Shown: piece after piece, positions 46,638-58,627 of the stretch
Layout of the letters: each line of letters starts with the position of its first letter
How positions within the stretch are numbered: position 1 is the first letter of the stretch
Assembly (NCBI GenBank): GCA_004143645.1
Contig: RXPK01000523.1
Coordinates: forward strand, 1-64,000
DNA from: Protaetia brevitarsis
Taxonomy: Eukaryota > Arthropoda > Insecta > Coleoptera > Scarabaeidae
DNA length: 64,000 nucleotides
Direction of reading: 5' to 3'
Translations under genes and position numbers: made by a program
Notes under the pieces: model-generated
What the model saw: only the letters and a program-made list of their open reading frames with translations
Database searches by the model: none
What the model was told of the DNA's origin: nothing

Positions 46638-47600
46638 TACTTCTTTTTATATGTGCAGTATAGTATAGTAATATCATATTTGGTTCTTATCAATTAATTA
46701 TTACTATCACAAAATATTTCCTGGTATTTTATAATAAAAGCTATAAAATTCTAATACTCCCTTTTCTATAGCATACGCATCCGTACGTATTAACTTATCT
46801 GATAAGAAATAACCTTCCAATGTCATACGCCTATACCTAATCTATTCGTGGGTATTTCCACACGGGTGTCATTAACTATACTACGTTTACTGGTTTTCTA
46901 ATAATAATTGATTGGCAAACATAATAATTTGGAGCTTCATTTAAGTATAAATCAATTACATTTTGCATTATAACGAAATATATCCATCTATAGGTATCGA
47001 AATATTCTTAATTTATCATCAAAGATTAATAAACTAACGTATATTTTACTTCTTCTAGTTAATGTCAACACCTTGTATAACCGCTAGAGACTTGTGCATA
47101 TTCTATTCTATATTAGTATATACTCAAATCTTTGTGAATAGTTTTCCATATATAGATCGCTAACTTTAGTCGTGCGACGCCCTGTATATGTACGCAATTA
47201 AACGTATATATTGTAAAATTCCATAAAAATGACTTTAATATCATATAGCGATGTGTGAGCAACATTTTTTTTTGCGCTTTTAAGGCGTGTGATACACGGA
47301 AATACTCGGCAATTATTCGATGGTATGTATCATTTATATTCTGTATCGACTTCTCCCAATTTTATTCAATTATCAACGAAATTTTCGTATTATTGATTTT
47401 TTATGTTATATCAGTATTTAAGTTCCAATAAAATTACATCAATGGAACTTACACAAGGATATCAAACCGGTTCATTTTTATTTGCTTGCATTATATGGAG
47501 TTACTTAATTTTTTTGTTTAAGGTATTATGTAAATTAATTATAAATATTTTGAAGTGCCATTCGATGATATAAAACTCCAGTTTAAAAGTAAATATACAG
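46638..47600. other. Unrecognised A+T-rich stretch
   Basis: No gene or element is recognised. Scattered CACCTTGTATA and CGCCCTGTATATG fragments (about 47072 and 47180) are scraps of TACAGGG-type repeats. Confidence 0.35.
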
Positions 47601-47865
47601 TGTGTCTACTTAAGTTGGCACCATATGGAAAACTTTATTATTATAAGTTTCACAAAAAAAAGTCATACTTTTTAAAAAATCTCTGCCTTCGAAAACGATA
47701 ATATTAAGCTATTCACATTTGACATCGAATGTACAGAGTGTACGAAAATTGAAAAAATCGATAGGATTTTTTGTTGTCACTTCAATTTTAAATAAAATTC
47801 CACAAATCCTACTTATAAGACACGTTATATCTTATCTTAATTAAACGGCCATCTAACTAACTACC

Positions 47866-47876
47866 GAACTAACTAC

Positions 47877-47908
<32 letters not shown>

Positions 47909-47949
47909 TTAACTAACTATCTAACTAACTAACTAACTAACTAACTAAC
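47866..47949. repeat. (CTAA)n microsatellite
   Basis: About 20 CTAA units with interruptions (CCGA, CCTA, TTAA, TATC) lie just upstream of the mariner-like fragment. Confidence 0.95.
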
Positions 47950-47959
47950 CTTTTTGACT

Positions 47960-48360
47960 TTTTTCAAAATGAACATGCTGATATTTGAGATGATCTACCC
48001 TTAGATGAACGATAACAGATATTGGTTTCAGCAGGACGGAGCACCATGTCACAGTAGGTACGATACTAGAGAATACCTTGACAATATTTTTAATGGACGA
48101 GTCCTACATAAGTATTCCGTGACTTTTTTGTCCAGTTCCATCTCCCGACTTAAGCCCACTAGATATTTTTCTTGTGGGCTTATTTAAAAGAGGTAAGGTG
48201 TATCTAACAAGAAACTTTTAGAAATGTAGACCATTTAGAACGGATAATAAGGAAAATGGTTCAAGAAATCACTTCCGATATATGTAGGAATATGTTACAA
48301 GAATTTTGTGGAAGTACTGTTGTGTGTATTGAACTGGAAGGTAAGATTTGTTGAGGCAGT
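47960..48360 (+). pseudogene. Mariner-like transposase C-terminal relic
   Basis: The plus strand reads YWFQQDGAPCHSR (second catalytic Asp), YLDNIFNGRVLHKY, and after a frameshift VPSPDLSPLDIFLVGLFKRG carrying the third catalytic Asp region. An eroded tail runs to about 48360. A TACAGTGTGTCTACTTAAG at 47599 may be the left end of the same element. The first catalytic block is absent. Confidence 0.75.
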
Positions 48361-48544
48361 AGCGAACTGAAGGCATTCCCTACTACTTACGACAACAATA
48401 ATAGTATTTGTAATGTATGTGTGAAAAATAAATGTTCTTTGTTAATTATCTTATTACATATTATTCATTAGCATGCCCCAAAAACTGTAACAAATCAGCA
48501 ATTAAACATATGAAGTGTGATGACTGCTAAATTAAGATAAGATA

Positions 48545-49049
48545 TAAGGTAAAGTCAGGTAAGTGTGTAGTAAAAATTGCATAGTGTGAAGAAAATGTAA
48601 CACTGTTCACATAATAAGACATTTTGATAAATTTTACACATAGAAGTACGTAATATATGCCCAGTTGTAAGCCTTCAATAGATATGCCTTTTATAATTAT
48701 CAGCGGTTTACTATAAAAAAAAAGAAATTTTAAACAGTGTCAATACTACACACTTACCCAGCAAAATGGGGCAAGTGTGTAATCGTTCCGCATTTTATAT
48801 ATTAATAGCATTATCCTTTAGTTCGGCCAAGTGTGTAATACTATAGTGATGCCTTTTTAATAAGGTATGATAAATTTACAAGATATCTAAGTTATGACAC
48901 GTTAACAGATGTGAATTTTTATTTGTAAAACTAGTATAAAGTTTAGTACATTAGTAATATAACAGAGGACATCCTTATTTTAATTTTAAAAATAAATGTA
49001 GCCATTCTACACACTTGCCCCGGTTACACACTTACCTGACTTTACCTTA
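48545..49049. mobile_element. MITE with TAAGGTAAAGTCAGG ends (505 bp)
   Basis: Terminal inverted repeats TAAGGTAAAGTCAGGTAAGT plus GTGTA and their complement are ~24 bp. Internal inverted and direct copies of ACACTTACC/GGCAAGTGTGTA occur at about 48752-48785, 48828-48842 and 49010-49036, a likely set of binding sites. It is non-coding and no convincing target duplication is visible. Confidence 0.75.
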
Positions 49050-49605
49050 AGTGTTTTTACAAGTAAAATTTGCAAAATTTAATTTAAAATTATTATATCA
49101 TACTATTCTGTTAAAAAAACAAAAACAATCTAGTTTTCTCAGAGAGGTTTAATAATCTTGCAAACGATCCCCAAAAAAAAAACAATTTTCCAAATATGCA
49201 AAGCTTTAGAAGAACATCTGCCTTCGATATTTTATAGCTGTCAACACTATAGTAGTCCAGGAAGTAATTACGGTCCATTATGATGGTTTATGAGTATATT
49301 TATTGAAGAGAGGCCGAAGATTGACGAAATTGCTCCTTAAAGTTCGGCAAGATTTATTGAAGAATCCTTGATAATTAATTGCGGTAATTATCTCGTTAAA
49401 TTTCCAGTGGACCGGGATATTTTCGACTATACAGAAGCAAGAATGCCAAATTCCAGCCAATAATATTGATTACATTCGGCTTCTAAGAATATCTATGTAT
49501 CTTTTTAATTAATTCGGTTGTTAATTATTTTTTTTTTTCGTTAAATATAGAAGTTAAGGTTTTTGATTTTACATTACTAAAATATGTGTTACAAAATTCA
49601 CATTA
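49050..49605. other. Unrecognised stretch
   Basis: The 60-codon minus frame at 49278-49460 has no recognisable family. Composition is mixed A+T-rich. Confidence 0.35.
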
Positions 49606-50663
49606 TACAGGGTATTCCACGTAAGTGGTTCGTTAAAAGTTTATGATGTTCCATTATTTACTTATATTTGAGATTTTGGCACCAGTATCTGTTCGATTGG
49701 AACTATAAATGTAAAATACCTTAACCAAAATATCACTTCCGGTTGACCGGAAATGGATGTCAACTTTCTTATTTTAAATAGAATGATATAATTTTTTTAT
49801 TCATTTTGGATTCTACAACTATAAATACGTCAGTTTTCATTAGCTATTCCTATAGCTACATGTTGCCGTTTTTGAGTTATTTAAATTTTTCTTTTTTTTT
49901 AGTCATAATCATTGCATCATTGAGAAATTAATATCTCGGTTATGCTGCCAGTAGAGACTCCAAATTTGCTATGTTATGAATGTAGACATTACTCTAAGAA
50001 ACGGTAAGCACACTTTACATTCTAACATACAGGGTGTTCAAAACTGAGGAACAAAGTGACATATTTTCAAATGCAGAAAACTCATTTTTTTTAAATGGAC
50101 CATCCTGTATTTTAATTCGAAATTAGGAAGTAAATATCATCCCCTATTACTTTATATAGCATTCCCTATACCTATCTTTAATAGATTTTGAGATGTGAGC
50201 GACTTTTCGTTAAACAGACTAAGTAGCCCTATCTTTAAATGTTTGTAGCTGGCTCTGAAATGGATTCACGTCAAATTCATGTATTATTTTTGAATAACCA
50301 TACAAGAATGTTTGTTCGAATAGTCATTTCTATTAATATTGCGTTGTACGAAAGTGTAATTACAATGATATACATAAACTCTTTTGGTTAGCCAATGAAT
50401 TTGACATTAATCCCATTCAGAGCCAGCTAATGAAAACTGACGTATTTATAGTTGTAGAATACAAAAATGAATAAAAAATTATATCATTCTATTTAAAATA
50501 ACAAAGTTGACACCCATTTCCGGTCAACCGGAAGTGATATTTTGGTTAAAGTATTTAAATTTATAGTTCCAATCGAACAGATAATGGTGCCAAAATCTCA
50601 AATATAAGTAAATAATAGAACATCATAAACTTTTAATGAACCAGTTAAGTGGAATACCCTGTA
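49606..50663. mobile_element. Foldback element, TACAGGGTATTCC family, copy C
   Basis: Same ends as copy A, with TA on both sides (49604-49605 and 50664-50665). Its centre is inverted relative to copy A. The right arm has lost about 410 bp: GAGCCAGCTA joins directly to ATGAAAACTGACG, and in copy A the missing piece is bounded by two AGCTA motifs (about 13262 and 13666). Confidence 0.85.
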
Positions 50664-50666
50664 TAT

Positions 50667-51253
50667 TATAAAGTGATTTCCAGTCTTAGAAAACATATTT
50701 AAAAGAAATAAATTCGAAGCATTTCCTGCGAAACCAGAATTGAAAAAAAAAAATGTTGAAATAATAAATTTCTTATCTTCAACCTTCAACTTTATATCCA
50801 TTCCATTTGTTTGTTTAAATAGATCAAAAAACAATGTTATTCTACTGTTCTGGAACTTTGTGCTAACCTTTAATATGTGTATGAGTTTTTACTTATTGTC
50901 ACCAACTTGTAAATGATTCTGCTTAAGCCAAAAATGCTCAGAAAAATAAAAAATTTAAGAAGATGCCGTTGTTTAACAGTAAATTCCCTATCTAGGGAGC
51001 CACACGCCAAACTCTTAATCAGTCAGCGACACCCCGGCCTAATTCGATAATTCAATCACTGTCGTACATCTTTCATTAAGGTACGCTATATGTTCTTTCT
51101 TGCAATAAATTACAAACCATTGAACTAACGAAAAATGTATCTTTTTAACACTTCATTGTGTTCATATGTGTCCATAACAAATATTATCCATGGACTAATG
51201 TATAATGATTTGCTATAATAATGAAAACGAATTTATTTCACTAACGAATCTTG
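50667..51253. other. Unrecognised stretch
   Basis: The minus open frame 50598-50834 runs into the foldback end and is not credible. No element boundaries are seen. Confidence 0.35.
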
Positions 51254-53147
51254 CACTAAGAGAAATGAAATGGTTATTTCAACATTTTTCGTAGTGTCAC
51301 GAATTTGAGCATTGATTTAACCATGTTGCATTTAACTGAATCATATGCACCTATTTGAAACAAATATATTTATATTGTTGCACACTTTAGAGTTAATTTA
51401 ACAAGATTATAGTGTTCAGGCGTAACCAATATTTTATCTTGTTGGTTTAATCCCACAAATTGTCGATTTGACATTTGAAAAAGGTGTTCTTTAAATATTT
51501 ACTATCGGTGTTACCTCAATGAAATGTAATATTTAATACTGTTACATATAGGTGATCGCACATGCGTATAACCAGTCAGTATCCAACCTCCGTAGCAATA
51601 AGACCTATGTTTGTAAGCTTCTGTAACATTAATATTGAATAATAATGATAATCAAAACCCATCGCGCAGTATATACATATAACACGGCGCAGTCAGAATA
51701 AAAAATAAACAAAATACAAAAAAAAAACAGTGAAAGGAAGAAAAAATGCAACAAATCATTAAAAAAAAGGTGTCAGAAAGGAACAAAACAAAATGGAGAA
51801 TATATCTCAGCCCGAGAAGATGAAAATGGAGGGCGACTTAGAAAAAAAGTGGAGGCAATTCAAAGAAGATTGGGAATTATATTCTACCGCAAGTGGTTGC
51901 AGTGGAAAAACAGCCGAAATACAAGCAGCGACGCTGTTATACTGTATAGGAAAGGAAATTCGAAAAATTTTAAATAATATTGAAATTACGCTGGAAAACA
52001 CATCGATCGACAGCTGGATGCAGGAGCAAGACAGAAGACACGTTTCACCCAAGGGCCGCACAAGGATGGAAGATCATTGGAGAGAGGTGTCCGGCAAATT
52101 CAAACAAGATCGTTTGTAACGGATTCGAACAATTCCAGAACAGGTCGGTATACACGTTGTAATTTTATGCATGCGCAAAACAGTTGTCCAGCTTATGGTA
52201 AAATGTGTCATAAATGTTATGGTAAAAATCATTTAGCCTCTAATTGTTTAAGTAAATCGATTAATATGATAAAAACTAATTCCGTTGAAAATAAAGATTG
52301 TTTGGTGGGTAGTATTACGAAATCGCTAAATGCTGATAACGAATTTTGGTTAAATGTTGTTATTAATGATTTATTATGAAAAGGTTAAATTGTACTTTCC
52401 TTTCAAATGAATGAATTAAACCTTTATAATTTTTTAGTTATGTTATTAAGCTAATATAAGTTTAGTATATAATGCCGTAAATGTTTTTCTTCTATTACCT
52501 ACTATAGTCTTCCTAATTAGGCAATATATCGCTATGCGTTGCTATCAATGGACTAATTGCTGAATGTGCGGGCGGATTTTTAATTTCATCGATTACAGTA
52601 TATCTCTGTTTAATACATTAATGATACAGTAATCGATGGATCCATCGATGAAATTAAAAACTCGCCCGATCAGTAACGTGATTTTAAGCAAAATCGAAAA
52701 TGGTTCCACTAACAAGAAAATCTTTTTCGCATAACCACCTAAAGGTGTTGAATTACATGCAAATAGTCATTCGATGAATACTACAGGTAGGTTAAATGAA
52801 ACAATATAAGTTTTGAATCAACATTTTATAGTGCTAAACCAATATTATAAAATTATAGAGACAATTATTGATTCGTGTCAGTCTACAACAAGTAACTGTG
52901 TTGGGATAATGTTGTTGTATTATTCAATAAGCAGGTAGAAATTGTTAATGGAAAATTAAGTACATGTTCAAAGAATCACGCGTAGTCTGTTTCTTATAAC
53001 ATTTATTATTATTCAGTTAACTAACGCAATTTAACATTTTTTTACGTATTGCATTAACACTAAAATATCATTGCCCATAATGAAAAAGAAAAAAGGTGTT
53101 CAATACACCATTTTATTAGTTAATACAACACTTTTTTTCTCTCGGTG
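51254..53147 (+). mobile_element. CACTG-ended 1.9-kb element with Gag fragment, copy 4
   Basis: Left end CACTAAGAGAAATG and right end TTCTCTCGGTG, plus orientation, with the internal hairpin at about 52572-52668. Flanks TG and AG do not match. Copies 2 and 4 share the CACTAAGAG variant and lack matching flanks, which sets them apart from copies 1 and 3. This copy keeps the only fully canonical second zinc knuckle. Confidence 0.65.
51793..52379 (+). pseudogene. Gag-derived region in two frames (copy 4)
   Basis: The first frame (51793-52119) gives the N-terminal Gag segment. A second frame (52077-52379) overlaps it and gives CNFMHAQNSCPAYGKMCHKC, then YGKNHLASNC, which forms a canonical Cys-x2-Cys-x4-His-x4-Cys zinc knuckle (codons 52206-52247). 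It continues through DNEFWLNVVINDLL to a stop. The first knuckle is one residue short (x3 before His). A -1/+1 shift would be needed to join the frames; there is no evidence it happens. Confidence 0.65.
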
Positions 53148-53694
53148 AGAATATCCTTAAAAATATACTCCTTCACTCTGGAAAGTTTCATGAAAAACGG
53201 AATTTGACAGATGCCGGTGTTCCCTTGTTAGCGGGACACCCTCTGCGTCGATGTCGCAAATTCCCCGAAGAACAACGACCCCATACCTGCCCGATACTCT
53301 AAACACATCGTCGACGGTCCAGGTTTCAAGAGAAAATCATTTTCAACCTAGCGCACACGATATTCTTATTCGAACGTCTGGTAAACTTAAATGCCAACAC
53401 GCCGAGCATCTCTGGCTTGCCCAGCTCTCTCGGCTTTTGTCATCGTGCCGGCCGTTCTTCTTTTTGCAACACTCGAGTCGTACAACCGACAAGCAGAACA
53501 ATATAAGCATAAAAAAGAATGGCGAGCAAAGTCGGGGATTTAACGTTCGAAACGTATAAGAGAGAGAATATGTACACCAAAAAAAAAAAGAACATAGGTA
53601 CTCCTCTGTGTGTCGTTCGTATATACAGATAAGCGAACCACACCTCCTACACTGTGCGCGTGCAACTCGGGAGAAACAGTTGTATTCTCTATGC
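53148..53694. other. Comparatively G+C-rich stretch, no recognised gene
   Basis: Overlapping open frames on both strands (53251-53559 plus; 53343-53786 minus) reflect composition more than coding. This region and 56166-56660 flank the hAT insertion and may be host-unique sequence. Confidence 0.3.
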
Positions 53695-56157
53695 CAGTGG
53701 TTCTCAAACTGTGGTACGCGAAAATTTTTAGGGGGTACGCGGCCGGCCAACAATAAAATAAAACAACCCGGGACACGTATGGACACGTTGACGTGCGCGC
53801 GCCATTGAGGGCTTAGTCAGAGTAGAGTGGGGCTGTGTGGCCGGCCAATCACTCGTGTCACTGCACTGCAGTAGCATTGCCTGTTATTACAAGCTCGCTC
53901 TCAGTATTGTGTTATTTTTGTGGTGTGTTGTGTTATTCTGCGGACACTCAATCCTGTTGAAACACGTTTACGGACATCTGTTTGAAAACTGAGTCAGGTA
54001 CCACGTAAGTGAATTTTACAATAAAAATTAACAATGGATAAATGGCTCCTAAAGAAAAGGCCTCATGAAGATCTGCATCAAAATTCTGGGCCATCAACTT
54101 CACAAAATGAAAGTAGACCTGAACGTCTTGAAAAAACTGGCAAATGAATATAAAAGTAAAAAGAGAAAATATGACGAGTTGTACTTAAAATTAGGTTTTA
54201 CTTGGACTGGAAGCTCAGACGAGCCTAATCCACAATGCGTTGTTTGTTCAGAAATTTTATCAAACAATTCTATGAAACTTCTCTTTTAAAACGCCATTTT
54301 GAAAGCAAACATGAGAACTTAGTCAAAAAGGAGTTACGGTACTTTGAACGTCTTTTGGAAGATTTGAAAAGTAGGAAAAACACGATAAAACACTTTTCTG
54401 GTGCAGAACAAAATGAAAGTGCTCTAAAAGCTTCTTACAAAGTTAGTCATTTAATTGCGAAGTCTGGTAAAACAACTATGGGAAACTAATCCTGGCGAAA
54501 ACGATTAAGACCGAGGCAAAAAGAATTGCAGCAATTCCATTATCAAATGATACAGTTTCAAGGAGAATTAGTGATATGGCGTATGACACAAAAGAACAAC
54601 TTGTTGGAGCTATTCGAGCTAGTCCTTGCTTTGGTATACAACTCGATGAAACCACGGATGTCGCTGGCCTAGCCCAACTGATCGTTTTTTGAAGATATTT
54701 TATTTTGTAAGACACTTATAAAACATCGACAAAAGGTGAAGATATTTTCAGTTTGTTAGATTCTTTTTTTTCCGAAAACCAGCTCGAGTGGAAAAACTGT
54801 GTGTCAATGTGTATGGATGGTGCTAAGGCTATAAGCGGTCACATCACAGGGCTGGTAGGCCATATTAAAACGGTTTCAACTGAGTGTAAGTTCACTCATT
54901 GTGTCCTTCACCGAGAGGCTTTGGTGGCTAAGCACCTCCCTGATGAACTTAAAGATGTCCTTGATCAGAGTGTGAAAATTGTGAACTTCATAAAAACTAG
55001 GCCCCTAAAATCTCGTTACTTTAAAATTCTATGCCAGGATATGGGGAGCTTCCATGAGAACTTATTGCTACATACTGAGGTACGATGGCTTTCTCGGGGA
55101 AATGTTTTGTCCCGTGTATTTGAACTCCACAAAGAATTACATAATTTTTTTACCGAACACAAATCCCATCTGTCTTCTGTACTTACTGATTTTGATTGGC
55201 TTTTGAAATTGGCTTATTTAAGTGATATTTTTGGAAAACTCAACATCTGGAATTTAACCATGCAAGGCAGTGTTTCTGATATTTTTAATATAGAAAAAAA
55301 AAACTGATGCAATGGTAAAAAAGATCATTCTCTGGGAAAAACAAATAGAAAATAACAACTGCGACCCGTTTGAAAGATTACTTACATTTTTGCAAGATGA
55401 TGAGAAAAACATATCTGATTTCACTGAACTCAAGACTCAAATGGGCCAGCATTTGAATGCATTGAAGATCCGCATAAGAGAGTACTTTCCACCTTTGGAG
55501 AAACAGTATAACTGGATACGTGACCCCTTTAATGCTGATGCTATGGACACTAACCTGACTATCTTTCAAAAGGAACACCTCATTGAAGTATCATGTGATC
55601 CCACGTTGAAAAACAAATTTGACTGCTGGTACTAAATTGTTAGATTTCTGGATCGGTATTGGGAAGGAATACAAAGAACTGTCAAGCATTGCTGTTAAAT
55701 TTCTTGTTGAGTTTTCCACCACTTATTTATGTGAAAAGGGTTTCTCAAGTTTAACCTATCTTAAAAATAAATCTAGAAACAAATTAAATGTTGAAGATGA
55801 TTTAAGATTGTATTTAACCAAGTTAAAACCAATTTTGATAAACTGTGCAAAGGGAAACAAGCTCACCCTTCTCACTAATCTCTTTGAAAGTAAGCGCTTT
55901 TTGTTCTTTAAATTTGTGTGTGTTTGTTTTTAATGTAATAAAAATGTTTGTAAACAATATCTCTTTGTTTTTATTTAAACATGATGCGTAATTCAGTTTC
56001 AAAGGTAAACACTATACTTCTATGCTACATAGAAGGCTTTAAGATTTGTTTAATATTTTAATTATAGTTTACTTAGTACCGGTAACTGAGAAGGGGTACC
56101 TAAAATGTTTTGTGGGTAAAAAGGGGTACAGTGTCTAAATAAGTTTGAGAACCACTG
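53695..56157 (+). mobile_element. hAT transposon, 2463 bp, with perfect target duplication
   Basis: Both ends carry the 16-bp inverted repeat CAGTGGTTCTCAAACT, and the element is flanked by the perfect 8-bp duplication CTCTATGC (53687-53694 and 56158-56165). A GGGGTACGCGGCC-type block follows the left end and GGTACCTAAAATGTTTTG precedes the right. It carries a decayed ZBED5/FAM200-like transposase gene. Confidence 0.95.
54033..55880 (+). pseudogene. hAT transposase pseudogene (ZBED5/SCAND3-like)
   Basis: It starts MDKWLLKKRPHEDLHQ. A BED finger is split over two frames (CVVCSE at about 54238 and KRHFESKH at about 54290). Then come IQLDETTDVAGLAQL (first catalytic Asp, about 54640), an 184-codon open block (54753-55307) with CMDGAKAISGHITG (second Asp), CVLHREAL and EVRWLSRGNVL, and a C-terminal block FLVEFSTTYLCEKGFSSLTY carrying the final Glu, followed by the NVEDDLRLYLTKLKP tail. 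At least five frame changes are needed. All catalytic motifs survive, so inactivation appears fairly recent. Confidence 0.9.
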
Positions 56158-56165
56158 CTCTATGC

Positions 56166-56660
56166 TATCGCCGTGTGTCATGCCTGAAAAGTTGCTGGTT
56201 GTTGTATTTCTTGGGAAGCGCGTCTGGGATCTGGCCGGGCACGATGGTCACTGATATTTTTGTTCTTGTGTTATACTATGTAGGGTGGTATATACGAATG
56301 GTTGTTAGAGAATCATCAAGGTATGTAGGTACGTAGTACGTAACCTACAGTGTAGCGTTGAAGAGCGGCGCCACAGTCGATCTTATCGTCTTGTGTTTTA
56401 GTTCCCTTATTTTCCTGTGATGCTACTACGACCGTGCGATTATGCCGATGAACAACGGAGAAGATTATATGGTGAATTGTATTTTTTTCGGCGTTGTAAA
56501 TGCTTCGTCGCAATTAATTATTATTTTGCAGTAAAGTAACATCGATCGAAAAATTGAATACCTATTCATAGGATATATAACCTTCAAAAGTTGCGTTACC
56601 ATAATCAGATAGTCATTTGCAAGTCAACAATAAAGGCTCTCTCCAACTAAATGCTGATAA
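56166..56660. other. Unrecognised, balanced-composition stretch
   Basis: It continues the sequence interrupted by the hAT element. There are short frames on both strands but no recognised family. Confidence 0.3.
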
Positions 56661-56667
56661 CCCTTCA

Positions 56668-58627
56668 CACTGAGAAAAATTCTCGACGTGATATCAATCA
56701 TATACATTCGTTGAGTGAATTTTCATCGACAGAACGAAATGTGTCATTGTTATGATAAAAATGTTGTATTACCTAATAAAATGGTGTATTGAACACTTTT
56801 TTCTTTTTCAATATGAGCAATGATATTTTAGTGTTAATGCAATACGTAAAAATATGTTAAATTGTGTTAGTTAACTGAATAATAATAAATGTTATAAGAA
56901 ACAGACTACGCGTGATTCTTTGAACATGTACTTAATTTTACATTAACAATTTCTACCTGCTAATTGAATAATACAACAACATTATCCCAACACAGTTACT
57001 TGTTGTAGACACACGAATCAATAATTGTCTCTATAATTTTATAATATTGGTTTAGCACTATAAAATGTTGATTCAAAACTTATATTGTTTCATTTAACCT
57101 ACCTGTAGTATTCATCGAATGACTATTTACATGTAATTCAACACTTTTAGGTGGTTATACGAAAAAGATTTTCTTGTTAGTGGAACCATTTTCGATTTTG
57201 CTTAAAATCACGTTACTGATCGGGCGAGTTTTTAATTTCATCGATGGATCCATCGATTACCGTATCATTAATGTATTAAACAGAGATATACTATAATCGA
57301 TGAAATTAAAAATCCGCCCGCACATTCAGCAATTAGTCCATTGATAGCAACGCATAGCTATATATTGCCTAATTAGGAAGACTATAGTAGCTAACGGAAG
57401 AAAAACATTTACGACATTATATACTAAACTTATATTAGCTTAATAACATAACTAAAAAATTATTTAAAAGGTTTTATTCATTCATTTGAAAGGAAAGTAC
57501 AATTTAACCTTTCATAATAAATCGTTAATAACAACATTTAACCAAATTCGTTATCAGCATTTACCGATTTCGTTATACTACCCACCAAATAATCATTATT
57601 TTCAACGGAATTGGTTTTTATCAAATTAATCGATTTACCTAAACAATTAGAGGCAAAATGATTTTTACGATTACATTTATCAAATATTTTACCATAAGAT
57701 GGGCAACTGTTTTGCGCATACGTAAAATTACAACGTGTACACCGACCTGTTCTAGAATTGTTCGAATCCGTTACAAACGATCTTATTTGAATTTGCCGGA
57801 CACCTCTTTCCAATGATCTTCCATCCTTGTGCGACCCTTGGGTGAAACGTGTCTTCTGTCTTGCTCCTGCATCTGGCTATCGATCGATGTGTTTTCCAGC
57901 GTAATTTCAATATTATTTAAAATTTCTCGAACTTCCTTTCCTATACAGTGTAACAGCGTCGCTGCTTGTATTTCGGCTGTTTTCCCACTGCAACCACTCG
58001 CGGTAGAATATAATTCCTAATCTTCTTTGAATTGCCTCCAATTTTTTGCTAGGTCGCCCTCCATTTTCATCTTCTCGGGTTGAGATATATTCTCCATTTT
58101 GTTTTGTTTCTTTCTGATACTTTTTTTTATAATTTGTTGCACTTTTTCTTCCTTTCAGTGATTTTTTTTTGTATTTTGTTTGTTTTTTATTCTGACTGCG
58201 CCATGTTATATATATATATATATGGGTTTTGATTATCTTTATTATTCAATATTAATGTTACAGAAGCTTACAAACATAGTTCTTATTGCTACGGAGGTTG
58301 GATACTGACTGACTATACGCATGTGCGATCACCTATATGTAATAGTATTAAATATTACATTTCATTGAGTTAACTCCGATAGTAAATATTTAAAGAACAC
58401 CTTTTTTAATTGTCAAATCGACAATTTGTGGGAGTAAACCAAGATAAAATATTGGTTACCCCTGAACACTATAATCTTGTTAAATTAACTCTAAAGTGTG
58501 CAACAATATAAATAGGTTAGTTCCAAATAGGAGCATATGATTCACTTAAATGCAATATGGTTAAATAAATGCTCAAATTCGTGACACTACGAAAAATGTT
58601 GAACTAACCATTTCATTTTTCTCAGTG
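56668..58627 (-). mobile_element. CACTG-ended element with Gag fragment, copy 5 (variant left end)
   Basis: The right end TTTTTCTCAGTG and the body from about 56757 match the family, in minus orientation facing copy 4. The usual CACCGAGAG left terminus is replaced by ~89 bp starting CACTGAGAAAAATTCTCG (56668), itself a CACTG-type end. This is either a chimeric element or an insertion of a related terminus. Flanks CA and TA do not match. Confidence 0.6.
57538..58074 (-). pseudogene. Gag-derived region (copy 5)
   Basis: The N-terminal part is broken by a stop near 58019. The 3' frame (57538-57813) reads CTRCNFTYAQNSCPSYGKIF, then DKCNRKNHFASNC, where the first Cys of the second knuckle is replaced by Phe-Asp. 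It ends at ADNEFG instead of the usual FWLNVVINDLL because of a one-base loss. Confidence 0.55.

Noticed and set aside
53343..53786. 147-codon minus-strand frame and the overlapping frames on both strands
   Set aside because: Overlapping long frames on both strands in a comparatively G+C-rich stretch suggest composition. The frame also runs into the hAT left end, so it cannot be an old gene.
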